A stretch of 13,850 nucleotides of DNA from Actinomycetes bacterium (GTDB taxonomy: Bacteria > Actinomycetota > Actinomycetes > Propionibacteriales > Nocardioidaceae), in assembly GCA_023252095.1 (NCBI GenBank), contig JAHEXN010000038.1, positions 1 to 13,850 on the forward strand. The letters run 5' to 3'. The translations under genes were made by a program, and so were the position numbers. The notes under the pieces were generated by a model that saw only the letters and a program-made list of their open reading frames with translations, was not told the DNA's origin and searched no databases. Within the stretch, counting starts at the first letter, position 1, and the number at the start of each line of letters is the position of its first letter. Positions 1 to 5,994 of the stretch are shown piece by piece.

Positions 1-87
1 AATGTAGGGCGGACGTCCAGGACCCGCACCTGGAAACGACCGCTCCGGAGGCGCATCTACCCGTCTCATCGCGGGTACTCGAATGGC

Positions 88-1464
88 ATGGCTTCCACGA
101 CGACGATCAACCCCGCCAACGGTGAGGACCTGAAGACCTACGAGCTGCACACCGACGAGGAGGTCGGGCAGATCATCGAGGCGACGCACGCGGCCTTCGA
201 CTCCTGGCGCAAGATCCCGCTCGAGGAGCGCGCCGACACGATTCGCGCGATCGGCTCGCTGCTGCGCAAGAACGAGCGCGAGCTCGCCGAGCTGATGACC
301 GCTGAGATGGGCAAGCCCCTCGAGCAGGGCTCGCAGGAGGTGCAGCTGTGCGCCGCGATCTGCGACTGGACCGCCGACAACGCCGCCGACGCGCTCGCCG
401 ACATCGACCAGCCGATGGAGGGCGGCCGGGCGATCATCACGCACGCTCCGGTCGGCGTGATCTACGGCATCCAGCCGTGGAACTTCCCGATCTACCAGGT
501 CATCCGCTACAGCGTCCCGCAGCTCGTGGCCGGCAACACGGTGCTTCTGAAGCACGCCAACTCGGTGTTCGGCACGGCGCTGCGCCTCGAGGAGATCTAC
601 CGTGAAGCGGGTCTGCCCGAGGACGCGTTCCGGGCGTTGCTGATCGACCACGACCAGTCCGACGACGTCATCGCGCATCAGAAGGTGCGAGGCGTGACCC
701 TGACCGGCTCCGACGTCGCCGGGAAGCACGTCGCCGCGTTGGCGGGGGAGCACCTGAAGAAGTCGGTCGTCGAGCTGGGAAGCAACGACGCCTACCTCGT
801 CCTCTCCGACGCGGACGTCGACCTCGCGGTGGAGGTCAGCGTGCAGGGCCGCATCACCAACAACGGCCAGACGTGCGTGGGCGCCAAGCGGTTCATCGTC
901 GTCGACGCGGTCTATGACGAGTTCCGCGACGCCTACGTCGAGGCCATGAAGGCCGTCGAGCTGGGCGACCCGATGGAGGAGGGCACTGCCCTCGGCCCGA
1001 TGTCGCGCGAGCAATTGCGCGACGAGCTCCACGACCAGGTCACCGAGTCGGTCAGTGCCGGCGCCACCGTGCTCGTCGGCGGCGAGAAGCCCGACCGTGC
1101 CGGCGCCTGGTATCCGGCGACCGTGATCGAGGACGTCACGCCCGGCCAGCCCGCCTACGACGACGAGCTCTTCGGCCCGGTCGCGGCGCTGATCCGTGCG
1201 AAGGGCGACGCGGACGCCATGCGGATCGCCAACGACTCGCGCTACGGCCTCGGCGGCGGCATCTTCTCGCGCGACGAGAAGCGCGCCATCGAGCTGGCCC
1301 GCACCGAGTTCGACACCGGCATGGTCAACATCAACGGCTTCAGCCTCGCCCAGCCCAACCTGCCGTTCGGCGGCGTCAAGGACTCCGGCTACGGCCGCGA
1401 GCACGGCGACGCGGGATTCAAGGAGTTCGTGAACGTGAAGACGCTGATGATCGCCGAGGCGTAA
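88..1464 (+). CDS. NAD(P)-dependent aldehyde dehydrogenase, Sad/YneI-type (succinate-semialdehyde dehydrogenase-like)
   Basis: A cytosolic aldehyde dehydrogenase of 458 residues, normal family length. It would oxidise an aldehyde, probably succinate semialdehyde, to the acid with NAD(P)+. Visible catalytic parts are PWNFP (Asn132), the nucleotide-binding stretch ending TLTGS (204-208), the general-base glutamate in VELGS (Glu229), the nucleophile in NGQTC (Cys263), and ELFGP (360-364). Overall it resembles E. coli Sad (YneI) along its whole length, including LKKxVxELG, AKRFI and LRDELH, more than GabD. The ATG at 88 gives the expected N-terminus (SxTxINPAxGE style). No clear Shine-Dalgarno precedes it; another ATG at 83 is out of frame. 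It stands alone on the plus strand, with 47 bases before the next gene. The substrate is inferred from family resemblance only. Confidence 0.93.
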   Translation: MASTTTINPANGEDLKTYELHTDEEVGQIIEATHAAFDSWRKIPLEERADTIRAIGSLLRKNERELAELMTAEMGKPLEQGSQEVQLCAAICDWTADNAADALADIDQPMEGGRAIITHAPVGVIYGIQPWNFPIYQVIRYSVPQLVAGNTVLLKHANSVFGTALRLEEIYREAGLPEDAFRALLIDHDQSDDVIAHQKVRGVTLTGSDVAGKHVAALAGEHLKKSVVELGSNDAYLVLSDADVDLAVEVSVQGRITNNGQTCVGAKRFIVVDAVYDEFRDAYVEAMKAVELGDPMEEGTALGPMSREQLRDELHDQVTESVSAGATVLVGGEKPDRAGAWYPATVIEDVTPGQPAYDDELFGPVAALIRAKGDADAMRIANDSRYGLGGGIFSRDEKRAIELARTEFDTGMVNINGFSLAQPNLPFGGVKDSGYGREHGDAGFKEFVNVKTLMIAEA

Positions 1465-1511
1465 GGCCACCCTCGACGTGACGGCTTGCGGGGGCGCGAG
1501 AGACTGAGGTC

Positions 1512-1949
1512 GTGGCCGAGTACTGCGACCGTTGCGACCTGCCTCTCGACCAGTGCGTGCACGGTCGCCCCGAGCCGGTCGTGGTGCCGAAGGTCGTCGA
1601 GCTTAAGACGCCGCCTGCGCCTCGACGGGCGAAGCCGGCGCAGCCGCGAGTCGAGACTCGTCGGGTCGCGGCGGCTCGGAGCACGTCCCAGACGGCGTAC
1701 CGCCAGGCCCTCCTCGAGGTCATGCGGGACATGGGTGGCCGCGGCGAGGCAGAGGAGATCCTCGCCGAGGTCGAGCGACGTCTGGCGCCCCGCCTCCGGG
1801 ACCGCGATTACGAAGAAGTGCAGGGTGAAGCGCGATGGCGGCGTGCCGCCCGTTTCGAACGCAAGGACATGGTCGAGGCCGGTCTGATCGAGCCGGTGAT
1901 CGAGCGTGGCGTCTGGCAGCTGACGCCGGCGGGTCTGAGCGAGGTCTGA
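1512..1949 (+). CDS. Zinc-knuckle plus winged-helix (Mrr_N-like) protein
   Basis: A 145-residue protein starting with GTG. Residues 5-17 hold a Cys-x2-Cys-x6-Cys-x-His cluster that could bind zinc. Residues about 20-58 are a basic, Pro/Ala/Arg-rich linker. Residues about 60-143 look like a winged helix of the Mrr N-terminal type: a helix rich in A/L/E, GGRGEAEEIL, a Trp-Arg segment (WRRAARFERKDMVEAGLI, 109-126) and the closing strand RGVWQLTPAG (132-141). In the Mrr family this domain precedes a PD-(D/E)XK nuclease and binds DNA. Here no nuclease follows, so the protein is more likely a DNA-binding or regulatory factor than an enzyme. The domain call is by eye from the sequence pattern. It lies between the aldehyde dehydrogenase and an orphan gene, with no obvious functional link to either. 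Confidence 0.8.
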   Translation: MAEYCDRCDLPLDQCVHGRPEPVVVPKVVELKTPPAPRRAKPAQPRVETRRVAAARSTSQTAYRQALLEVMRDMGGRGEAEEILAEVERRLAPRLRDRDYEEVQGEARWRRAARFERKDMVEAGLIEPVIERGVWQLTPAGLSEV

Positions 1950-1954
1950 CCTAG

Positions 1955-2029
1955 GCGGGCGGCGGGGCGCGCGCGAGCCCGAGATGGAGGCGCACGATGG
2001 TCTCGGCGCCGAGTGGTCCCGCCGCCTGC
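1955..2029. repeat. GC-rich inverted repeat between two genes
   Basis: Arms at 1955-1966 and 2018-2029 can pair at 11 of 12 positions. The loop holds a separate perfect 12-base palindrome, CTCGGCGCCGAG, at 2002-2013. It lies directly after the stop of the winged-helix gene, so it could be a stem-loop terminator without a T-tract, or an operator in front of the 2081 gene. In DNA this GC-rich, chance pairing is quite possible. Confidence 0.3.
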
Positions 2030-2068
2030 AGCCGCGAAAAGACCGGAGCAGTCGCAAGACCCGATCGG

Positions 2069-2081
2069 TAGATTCGATCTA
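2069..2081 (+). promoter_or_regulatory. Leaderless-type -10 element for the 2081 gene
   Basis: TAGATT at 2069-2074 fits the TANNNT -10 consensus. It is followed by exactly six bases and then the ATG at 2081. This spacing puts the transcription start on the A of the ATG, the layout of leaderless mRNAs common in actinobacteria. There is no Shine-Dalgarno before this ATG, which agrees. I see no good -35 hexamer. Confidence 0.5.
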
Positions 2082-2386
2082 TGGCGCTTTGGACGAACTA
2101 TCGCTCCCTCGCCGGCGCGGGCGTTGGGTTCGTGTCAGGCGGTGAACCCATCGATGGGTGTGACTCGATGACGCTGTTGATCGTAGGAAGTTCGTCCGAT
2201 GACATCGTGGCCAGGGCCCGCGATCTTGGGCTTTGGCATCCGGCCGCGTGGGAAGACGTGCGGGTTCGACCTCGGGATCTCGAGTCGGTGCTTGCCGATC
2301 CCCGAGGATTTCTCTGGAAGCCTGGCCACGAGCGCGATTGGCGCCGCTCCGACTCTTGGCCGTACGAACCAGGATCTTCGACGTAG
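2081..2386 (+). CDS. Hypothetical protein, 101 residues
   Basis: I do not recognise this protein. It is 101 residues, mostly soluble, with a C-terminal half rich in Trp, Arg, Asp and Pro. It includes FLWKPGHERDWRRS around residues 77-90. There is no signal peptide, clear membrane span or catalytic motif. Support for it as a gene is the ATG placed six bases after a TANNNT -10 element, a protein-like composition rather than the Arg/Ser/Pro-rich look of antisense frames, and the lack of a better frame here. The next 266 bases carry no convincing gene. It could still be a decayed or lineage-specific gene. Confidence 0.55.
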   Translation: MALWTNYRSLAGAGVGFVSGGEPIDGCDSMTLLIVGSSSDDIVARARDLGLWHPAAWEDVRVRPRDLESVLADPRGFLWKPGHERDWRRSDSWPYEPGSST

Positions 2387-2652
2387 CGGAGTTCCGCTTC
2401 AAGGTCTGAATCGGGTCGACTTCCACAGACCCGGCTGCGCCGGCATGTCCGCCGTCATCGCAATGATCGAGGCTGCCCACAGTGGCTGCCCGCCCTCCTC
2501 GTCCGCACCGCTGAGGGCGCAGGCGTGGACCGGGGTGCCGGTCTCGATTTCGGTGACGGCTGCGTTGAGGCCTGCTCGTCGATCGCCCCTCGTCGGTCGT
2601 CGCGAAGGAAGGGCCGTGACGATCGCCCGCCGACAGTGGGAGCATCACTCAC
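2387..2652. other. Intergenic stretch without a convincing gene
   Basis: This is the longest gap in the window, 266 bases. Open frames crossing it on either strand are continuations of shadow frames and have shuffled-looking composition. I find no RNA gene, strong promoter or terminator. The only usable signal is GTGGGAG at 2636-2642, which serves as a ribosome-binding site for the GTG at 2653. It may be decayed coding DNA. Confidence 0.4.
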
Positions 2653-3135
2653 GTGAACCTCGGCAACACGGACTGGCCCTCGGCGGTCATCGCGTCGATC
2701 GCCCTCGTCGTGTCGATCGTGGCGCTGGCCCGGACAGTCCGGCGCGATCGGTTGGCTCAGGCGCAGCAGGTCTCGGCGTGGGTGTCGTACCACGAGCCCG
2801 ACGACCTGCTCGTGTCCTCGCGGGCCGGGGCGCCGTGCCTGATCGTCGCGAACCAGAGCAGCCAGCCGATCTACGACTGGCACGTCGAGTACTTCTACCG
2901 AGGCGAGCTCATCGGACGAACCCGAGTGCGCAAGACCGTGCCGGGCGGTGGGCGCGAGATCGTCACACTGAACGGCGAGACGCAGTCGACGTTCCATGAT
3001 CGGCAGGGCGAGGACCGTGGCGAGCCCGACCGGGCGTTCAGCGACATCGTCGCCGCCGTCGCGTTCCGCGACGCGAGCGGCAAGCGATGGAAGCGCGACG
3101 CAGTGGGCAACCTGAGTCGCGATCGCTCGTCCTAG
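2653..3135 (+). CDS. Membrane-anchored protein of unknown function
   Basis: A 160-residue protein with one N-terminal membrane helix (residues about 9-26, IASIALVVSIVALA core). A short basic, polar stretch (28-39) follows, then a cytoplasmic or extracytoplasmic domain predicted to be mainly beta-strand (about 40-110). That domain has a CLIVANQSSQPIYDWHVEY segment of the kind seen in Ig-like or DUF beta domains. The C-terminal FRDASGKRWKRD (138-149) is a pattern found in many actinobacterial small membrane proteins. The start is GTG, with GTGGGAG ten bases upstream. The gene converges on the minus-strand gene ending at 3146, leaving ten bases between the stops. No specific function can be assigned. 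Confidence 0.75.
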   Translation: MNLGNTDWPSAVIASIALVVSIVALARTVRRDRLAQAQQVSAWVSYHEPDDLLVSSRAGAPCLIVANQSSQPIYDWHVEYFYRGELIGRTRVRKTVPGGGREIVTLNGETQSTFHDRQGEDRGEPDRAFSDIVAAVAFRDASGKRWKRDAVGNLSRDRSS

Positions 3136-3145
3136 AGTCGGTGCC

Positions 3146-3529
3146 TCACAGCGCCTGGTTGGTGCGGACCAGCAGCGCGTCGAGCTGCGACGCCACGTCG
3201 CGGCGGTTGTCGCGGCGGGCCCTGAGCGAGGAGAACGGCAGTTGCAGCCGGATCCGCAGCGAGTGCAGCTCCCTGATGGCCGTCGTTGCCAGCTCATACC
3301 GGTCCGACTCGGGCTCCGTGGTCTGGATGACCTCGTGGAACGTCACCACGGCGAGATCGATGCGAGCCAGCAGGCGCTGGGTCGCGCTCTTCGCCTGGAG
3401 TCCCCGCACGACCTCGGCGGCCTGCTCACGATTCTCCGGTCGAGCCAGCCACGCGATCACGGCAGGGCCAGCGATCGTGGCGACCTTGGGACCGAGGAGT
3501 CGAAGGACGCTAGAGACCGCATTGGCCAT
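3146..3529 (-). CDS. Small helical hypothetical protein
   Basis: A 127-residue protein of unknown function. Residues about 8-29 are hydrophobic and could form an amphipathic or short membrane helix (GPKVATIAGPAVIAWLA). The rest is charged and predicted helical, with many Arg, Glu and Leu, so it may form a coiled or bundle structure. The start is well supported: GAAGGA lies about seven bases before the ATG at 3529. It follows the exonuclease gene on the same strand after 55 bases, but a separate -10 candidate in that gap suggests it may also be transcribed independently. No motif ties it to the exonuclease. Confidence 0.75.
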   Translation of the reverse strand: MANAVSSVLRLLGPKVATIAGPAVIAWLARPENREQAAEVVRGLQAKSATQRLLARIDLAVVTFHEVIQTTEPESDRYELATTAIRELHSLRIRLQLPFSSLRARRDNRRDVASQLDALLVRTNQAL

Positions 3530-3555
3530 CAGTCGTCCTTCCCTCGCGCGCCTCG

Positions 3556-3561
3556 ATCGTA
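3556..3561 (-). promoter_or_regulatory. Candidate -10 element for the 3146-3529 gene
   Basis: On the minus strand TACGAT fits TANNNT and lies 26 bases before the ATG at 3529. That leaves room for a short leader containing the GAAGGA ribosome-binding site. I see no convincing -35. It is supported only by position and the hexamer. Confidence 0.3.
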
Positions 3562-3584
3562 TCGGTCTGGCGGGGACGCGCCCG

Positions 3585-4589
3585 TCACCGAGCGGCGGCC
3601 GAGGCCGGGTCTGTGCTGAGAACGCGGACCGCGAGGGCCGTGGTTGCTTCCACGTCGAGGAAGCTCACGACTTGGTTCACGCGGTGGGTGTCGAGGGGAA
3701 GCAGTCCTGGTGTGCCGGGGATGTCCGGGGTGATGCCGAGGTCGAGGTCGTCGTGCCCCTGCATCAATCGGATGTTGAAGTCATACCGCTCCCGCGCGCC
3801 CGGGGCAGCCAGTCGCTTGACGACCGTGGCTCCCATCCGCCGCGCTCCGACCTCCATCGCCCACGAGTCCAGGGTGGCCGCGACAGCGCGTCCCTCCTGG
3901 GCGTCGATGTCGGCCCAGACGGTCGACATGGGTCCGACCTGCGTGAGGAGGATCGCCGCGGTCTTCTCGCCGATGCCGTCGACGCCGGGCAAGTTGTCGC
4001 TCGCGTCGCCGCGGAGGGCGGCGAAGTCGAGGTAACGGTCGGCCGCGACGCCGTAGAGGGCGATGAGCCGTGCCGGATTGAGGAGCGGGGATCCGCTGAT
4101 GCCGCCGTTGATCAGCCGCAGCACCTGCGTGTGGTCGCTGATGTGCGCGAACGCGTCACGGTCGGACGTGATGATGACGCAGTCCCAGTCGTTGTCGCGC
4201 GCCCACGTCGCGGCGGAGGCGCTGACGTCATCCGCCTCGAGGCCTGGGGGAGTCAGCGTGGCCAAGCCGAGCGCGTCGAGCATCGCGCCCGCTCGGTCGA
4301 GCTGCTCGACGAGCTGCGCGTCCTTCTCGGTCCGCCCCGCCTTGTAGTCGGGGTAGAAGTTGCGGCGCACGGAGGCAGTGCGATCGTCGAGCCCGAAGAT
4401 CACGGCGTCGGGCGCGAATCCGTCGATCGCCTCGAGGATCTGGCGCAGCATCCCGTGCAGAGCCCACGCGGGACGGCCGGACCGGTCGACGCTCCGGGTG
4501 TGGGCCCGTGCGTGGTGGTTGCGGTGCAGCAGTGACGGTGCGTCCACCACGAGCAACAGCCGGCGTGGGCGATCTTCGGAAGCAGGCAT
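3585..4589 (-). CDS. Stand-alone 5'-3' exonuclease (PolA N-domain / flap endonuclease family)
   Basis: A 334-residue structure-specific nuclease corresponding to the 5'-3' exonuclease domain of DNA polymerase I, with no polymerase part (PolA is about 900 residues). It would remove RNA primers or 5' flaps in replication and repair. All family motifs are visible: VVDAP with the first metal aspartate (Asp16), FGLDD (65-69), the arch region RRNFYPDYKAGR (75-86), the acidic cluster EADD (118-121), TSDRD (141-145), and the helix-3-turn-helix GDASDNLPGVDGIGEKTA (194-211) that binds duplex DNA. The ATG at 4589 starts just ahead of the conserved first strand. The protein looks intact and active. Separate exonucleases of this kind are common in actinobacteria beside a full-length PolA elsewhere. 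It is divergent from the cyclase operon across a 146-base spacer. Confidence 0.93.
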   Translation of the reverse strand: MPASEDRPRRLLLVVDAPSLLHRNHHARAHTRSVDRSGRPAWALHGMLRQILEAIDGFAPDAVIFGLDDRTASVRRNFYPDYKAGRTEKDAQLVEQLDRAGAMLDALGLATLTPPGLEADDVSASAATWARDNDWDCVIITSDRDAFAHISDHTQVLRLINGGISGSPLLNPARLIALYGVAADRYLDFAALRGDASDNLPGVDGIGEKTAAILLTQVGPMSTVWADIDAQEGRAVAATLDSWAMEVGARRMGATVVKRLAAPGARERYDFNIRLMQGHDDLDLGITPDIPGTPGLLPLDTHRVNQVVSFLDVEATTALAVRVLSTDPASAAAR

Positions 4590-4659
4590 GGGCGACCGTG
4601 ATCCTACGTGCGTGTTCGATGTGGCAGCGAAGGTTCAGTCTCCTTCGTGGCTTGTGGCG

Positions 4660-4688
4660 GTGAAAGTGGCAGCCGTACCCCGTACGAT
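4660..4688 (+). promoter_or_regulatory. Candidate promoter of the cyclase-effector-cyclase operon
   Basis: GTGAAA at 4660-4665 (four of six matches to TTGACA) and TACGAT at 4683-4688 are separated by 17 bases, the ideal spacing for a housekeeping sigma factor. Transcription would start near 4695 and give a leader of about 40 bases containing the GAGAGG ribosome-binding site. It is the best promoter match I found in the 146-base spacer. Confidence 0.45.
4674..4686. promoter_or_regulatory. Inverted repeat overlapping the operon promoter (possible operator)
   Basis: The 13 bases CGTAC-CCC-GTACG form a perfect inverted repeat that covers the spacer end and the first bases of the -10 candidate. 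A protein bound here would block RNA polymerase. The arms are only five bases and no regulator is encoded in the operon, so the role is a guess. Confidence 0.35.
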
Positions 4689-4735
4689 CCGCGTCATAGG
4701 TCCTTCAGGCACTTTGCCGCGAGAGGTGGTCTTAC

Positions 4736-5437
4736 ATGTACCCGACGATCGAGTCGAGTGTTCACGACATCTTCTATGCGAAGTGGCAGATTACCGACGG
4801 GATCAAGGTCCCTACGACTGAAGACATCGTCATGAAGAACGGCGGCCGGCGAATCGAAGCCACCTACTTATATGCCGATCTTGCCGGATCAAGTCAGCTC
4901 GCCCATTCAATGCTTCCAGAGACGACGGCCACGATTGTTCGCGCTTACATCAACAGCGCCTCTCGGATCATCCGGCACTACGGAGGCGAGATTCGCAGCT
5001 TCGATGGCGACCGGGTGATGGCGATCTACATGGGTGACGACAAGAGTCAGAAGGCCGTTCGTAGCGCATTCGCCATCAATTGGGCCGTCGAGTTCCCGAT
5101 CAAAGAAGCGATCAATAAAAGATGGAACGATGTGTCGGGAGAGTACTCAATCTCTCACGGTGTGGGCATCGATCAAGGTGAGGCACTGATCGTGCGCGGG
5201 GGCGTTCGCGACAACAACGACTTGATTTCAATCGGACATGCTCCGAACGACGCAGCCCGACTGAGTGACTATCGCAGATCAACCATCAACATCACCCAGA
5301 GCGTTTACGAAGATCTTGACCAGTCCCTGACGTTAGCCTCGGACGGGACAAAGTCGATGTGGAGCTCGTCTGACGGACGAGCAGCGCTTGGTCAGTTCGC
5401 TCGCTGTCATCACAGCGACTACTACTGGAAGCCGTGA
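4736..5437 (+). CDS. pycC: Pycsar-type nucleotide cyclase 1 (PycC-like)
   Basis: A 233-residue soluble class III nucleotide cyclase-like protein, expected to make cCMP or cUMP from CTP or UTP when phage infects. The cyclase core begins at TYLYADLAGSS (43-53), with the first metal Asp48. The second metal site is in IRSFDGDRVM (86-95, Asp92). The residue three before that Gly-Asp, Lys in adenylate and Glu in guanylate cyclases, is Ser88, as expected if purine selection is lost. GVGIDQGEAL (142-151) is the usual core strand. PNDAARLSD (170-178) supplies the transition-state Asn171 and Arg175. The N-terminal 42 residues carry a conserved-looking WQITDGIKVPTTED segment shared in outline with cyclase 2. 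The ATG has GAGAGG nine bases upstream. TTA leucines occur at codons 45 and 200. The nucleotide made cannot be told from sequence. Confidence 0.85.
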   Translation: MYPTIESSVHDIFYAKWQITDGIKVPTTEDIVMKNGGRRIEATYLYADLAGSSQLAHSMLPETTATIVRAYINSASRIIRHYGGEIRSFDGDRVMAIYMGDDKSQKAVRSAFAINWAVEFPIKEAINKRWNDVSGEYSISHGVGIDQGEALIVRGGVRDNNDLISIGHAPNDAARLSDYRRSTINITQSVYEDLDQSLTLASDGTKSMWSSSDGRAALGQFARCHHSDYYWKP

Positions 5438-5440
5438 GGT
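5436..5440 (+). promoter_or_regulatory. Ribosome-binding site overlapping the cyclase 1 stop
   Basis: GAGGT overlaps the TGA stop of cyclase 1 (5435-5437) and lies six bases before the effector ATG at 5447. This ties effector translation to ribosomes finishing the cyclase and fixes the effector start. Confidence 0.65.
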
Positions 5441-5446
5441 GTAGAT

Positions 5447-5989
5447 ATGTGTGCTGAGACCGAGCGTGACGTGGACGTCGAGAGGGCTATCGGTACCGCA
5501 TGGAGTGTCCACACTGCTCTTGGGGACTGGACGGGACGAGTGGACGGTAAAGCCTCGATCTTCCTGACGCTTGAATCAGCCTTACTCGCGGCAGTCGTCA
5601 GTTCCTCAGGGTCCGACGGGCGGCTGGCGGCGAAGAGACTCAGTTCCGGTCTCGAGAACACGACATACTGGATTGGCGTCGGAGCGCTTTGCGGTGCGTT
5701 GATACTCGCGGCCGGCGTAGTCGTGCCTCAACTCAGACGCTGGCGAACCCGCAAGGCCGGAGAGGAGTGGCGGACCAACGTCGTGTACTTCGGACATCTT
5801 CGGCATTGGGATCCCGCCGATCTGCAGCGAGAGCTGCTTAGGCAGCCGGAGGCACTGGAGTCACTGAGTCGACAGATGGTGCGAATGAGCAAGATTTCAT
5901 GGCGCAAGCACAGTTGGACACAGTTGTCGATGCTTTGCGCATTACTCGGCACGGGATCCATCGTGCTTTGCCTACTTCTGGTCCGCTGA
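5447..5989 (+). CDS. pycTM: Pycsar membrane effector (PycTM / DUF5706-like)
   Basis: A 180-residue membrane protein, the likely killing arm of the system. It has three hydrophobic helices: about 36-54 (preceded by the typical GRVDGKASIFLTLES segment), 74-95, and 160-179. Between helices 2 and 3 lies a charged cytosolic part (about 96-158) with NVVYFGHL (111-118) and SRQMVRMSKISWRKH (141-155). Both patterns are typical of the DUF5706/PycTM family. By analogy, binding of a cyclic pyrimidine nucleotide to the cytosolic part triggers membrane damage and stops phage production by killing or stalling the cell. TTA leucines occur at codons 46 and 166. Its place between two cyclases suggests that both feed this one effector. 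Family assignment is by pattern recognition. Confidence 0.82.
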   Translation: MCAETERDVDVERAIGTAWSVHTALGDWTGRVDGKASIFLTLESALLAAVVSSSGSDGRLAAKRLSSGLENTTYWIGVGALCGALILAAGVVVPQLRRWRTRKAGEEWRTNVVYFGHLRHWDPADLQRELLRQPEALESLSRQMVRMSKISWRKHSWTQLSMLCALLGTGSIVLCLLLVR

Positions 5990-5994
5990 GCTTC

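Noticed and set aside
3087..4535. A 482-residue plus-strand open frame
   Set aside because: It runs antisense to the exonuclease gene, whose motifs are all intact, and its translation is low-complexity Arg/Val/Glu-rich. It is a shadow of high-GC coding DNA.
5899..5994. An upstream start for cyclase 2, adding 32 residues
   Set aside because: It would overlap the effector gene by 91 bases, has no clear ribosome-binding site, and makes the N-terminus longer than in cyclase 1. The ATG at 5995 fits both the gene spacing and the paralogue.
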